A DNA stretch of 64,000 bases from Streptomyces sp. AM 4-1-1 (lineage in GTDB: Bacteria > Actinomycetota > Actinomycetes > Streptomycetales > Streptomycetaceae). Location of the stretch: assembly GCF_029167625.1 (NCBI RefSeq), contig NZ_CP119145.1:5332001-5396000 (forward strand). The letters run 5' to 3'. Under the pieces are notes generated by a model. That model was not told where the DNA came from. It saw only the letters and a program-made list of their open reading frames with translations, and searched no databases. Within the stretch, counting starts at the first letter, position 1; every line of letters begins with the position of its first letter. The position numbers were made by a program, and so were the translations under genes. Of the stretch, positions 63,286 to 64,000 are shown one piece after another.

Positions 63286-63795
63286 GTGCCGAAGCCGCTC
63301 AGCCTCTCCTTCGACCCCATCGCGCGCGCCGACGAACTGTGGCGGCAGCGCTGGGGCCCCGTTCCCTCCATGGGTGCGATCACCTCGATCATGCGCGCCC
63401 AGCAGATCCTGCTCGCCGAGGTCGACGCGGTCGTCAAGCCGTACGGGCTGACCTTCGCGCGGTACGAGGCGCTGGTGCTGCTCACCTTCTCCCGGGCCGG
63501 TGAGCTACCGATGTCCAAGATCGGCGAACGCCTCATGGTGCACCCCACGTCCGTCACCAACACCGTCGACCGGCTGGTCAGGTCCGGGCTGGTCGACAAG
63601 CGGCCCAACCCCAACGACGGCCGCGGCACCCTGGCGTCCATCACGGAGAAGGGCCGCGAGGTCGTCGAGGCGGCCACCCGCGAACTGATGGCGATGGACT
63701 TCGGGCTCGGCGCCTACGACGCCGAGGAATGTGCCGAGATCTTCGCGATGCTGCGGCCCCTGCGGGTCGCCGCCCAGGACTTCGACGAGGTCTGA
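63286..63795 (+). CDS. MarR-family transcriptional regulator
   Basis: 169 aa. Winged helix: RYEALVLLTFSRAGELPMSKIGERLMVHPTSVTNTVDRLVRSGLVDKRPNPNDGRGTLASITEKG, a textbook MarR core with the DGRG wing. The N-terminal extension (LSLSFDPIARADELWRQRWGPVPSM) forms the dimer helix. GTG 63286 lies 10 bp after the MFS stop, with no ribosome-binding site but a -10 box 7 nt upstream. Confidence 0.9.
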   Translation: MPKPLSLSFDPIARADELWRQRWGPVPSMGAITSIMRAQQILLAEVDAVVKPYGLTFARYEALVLLTFSRAGELPMSKIGERLMVHPTSVTNTVDRLVRSGLVDKRPNPNDGRGTLASITEKGREVVEAATRELMAMDFGLGAYDAEECAEIFAMLRPLRVAAQDFDEV

Positions 63796-63838
63796 GCGAC
63801 GACGGCAGGGCGCCGCAAGATCGCCCGAGGTGTCCGGT

Positions 63839-63844
63839 TACGCT
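63839..63844 (+). promoter_or_regulatory. -10 box of a probably leaderless transcript
   Basis: TACGCT ends 7 nt before ATG 63852. Confidence 0.4.
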
Positions 63845-63851
63845 CGATGGC

Positions 63852-64000
63852 ATGAAACGCAGTGTGCTGACCCGATACCGGGTGATGGCCTACGTCACCG
63901 CTGTCATGTTGCTCGTGCTCTGCACCTGCATGGTCTTCAAGTACGGCTTCGAGACCGGCGAGGGCCTGACCCTCGTGGTCTCGCAGATCCACGGCGTGCT
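63852..64000 (+). CDS. Partial DUF3817-like membrane protein, N-terminal 49 residues
   Basis: The gene runs off the right edge. MKRSVLTRYRVMAYVTAVMLLVLCTCMVFKYGFETG is one membrane helix with a basic start, followed by GLTLVVSQIHGV. The pattern matches the start of DUF3817 proteins (RVMAYVTGVMLL type), as in the complete gene at 59931. A TANNNT box 7 nt upstream suggests a leaderless mRNA. Confidence 0.7.
   Translation, partial: MKRSVLTRYRVMAYVTAVMLLVLCTCMVFKYGFETGEGLTLVVSQIHGV

Overview
The window is a stretch of a Streptomyces chromosome. It is very GC-rich with strong GC bias at third codon positions. It uses GTG and TTG starts freely. It encodes the Streptomyces hyphal cytoskeletal pair FilP and Scy, and the gene order resembles the conserved core region around rho, the atp operon and scy as I recall it from S. 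coelicolor. I could not run any search; family names come from reading the translations.

Layout: 1-2.1 kb holds a partial membrane-associated gene with a sigma-B-like promoter, an unknown protein and tRNA-Arg(CCG). 2.3-9.3 kb is a receiver protein, the ArgRS-like protein NrtL and the aspartate-family genes lysA-hom-thrC-thrB. 9.7-19.1 kb is rho, a secreted S1 protease with FG-GAP repeats, an LCP ligase, rpmE, and prfA-prmC-tsaC with an LMW-phosphatase-like gene. 19.2-22.0 kb holds a divergent SHMT paralogue and a WecA/MraY-type transferase. 22.3-30.1 kb is the complete ATP synthase operon atpIBEFHAGDC, followed by a DUF2550 protein. 31-35.7 kb has a secreted GH18 chitinase, an adjacent two-component system whose kinase gene looks frameshifted, and a small membrane protein. 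35.8-42.7 kb has a PduO-type cobalamin adenosyltransferase, a 3-hydroxyacyl-CoA dehydrogenase, a STAS protein, a large membrane-anchored NTPase, nucS, and a conserved small protein preceded by a cysteine-rich leader peptide. 42.8-48.7 kb has a luciferase-like oxidoreductase, a small zinc-finger-like protein and two tandem ABC exporter modules. 48.8-53.9 kb is filP and scy. 54.1-56.9 kb holds methylmalonyl-CoA epimerase, thiolase and meaB. 57.1-64 kb holds MarR and ArsR regulators, three overlapping AIM24 genes, DUF3817 proteins, a thiamine-binding-type protein and an MFS exporter.

How parts fit together: the cobalamin adenosyltransferase, methylmalonyl-CoA epimerase, MeaB, thiolase and 3-hydroxyacyl-CoA dehydrogenase belong to acyl-CoA/propionyl-CoA metabolism around B12-dependent mutases. 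prfA, prmC and tsaC form a translation module. FilP and Scy organise the hyphal tip. The chitinase promoter carries two DasR/direct-repeat boxes, which suggests control by N-acetylglucosamine status.

Most notable non-coding signals: a cysteine-rich leader peptide with an ideal ribosome-binding site, followed by two hairpins, at 42.25-42.36 kb; at least nine genes with a TANNNT-type -10 box placed 6-7 nt before the start codon, implying leaderless mRNAs; an operator-like palindrome over the thiolase promoter start; and several tandem repeats.
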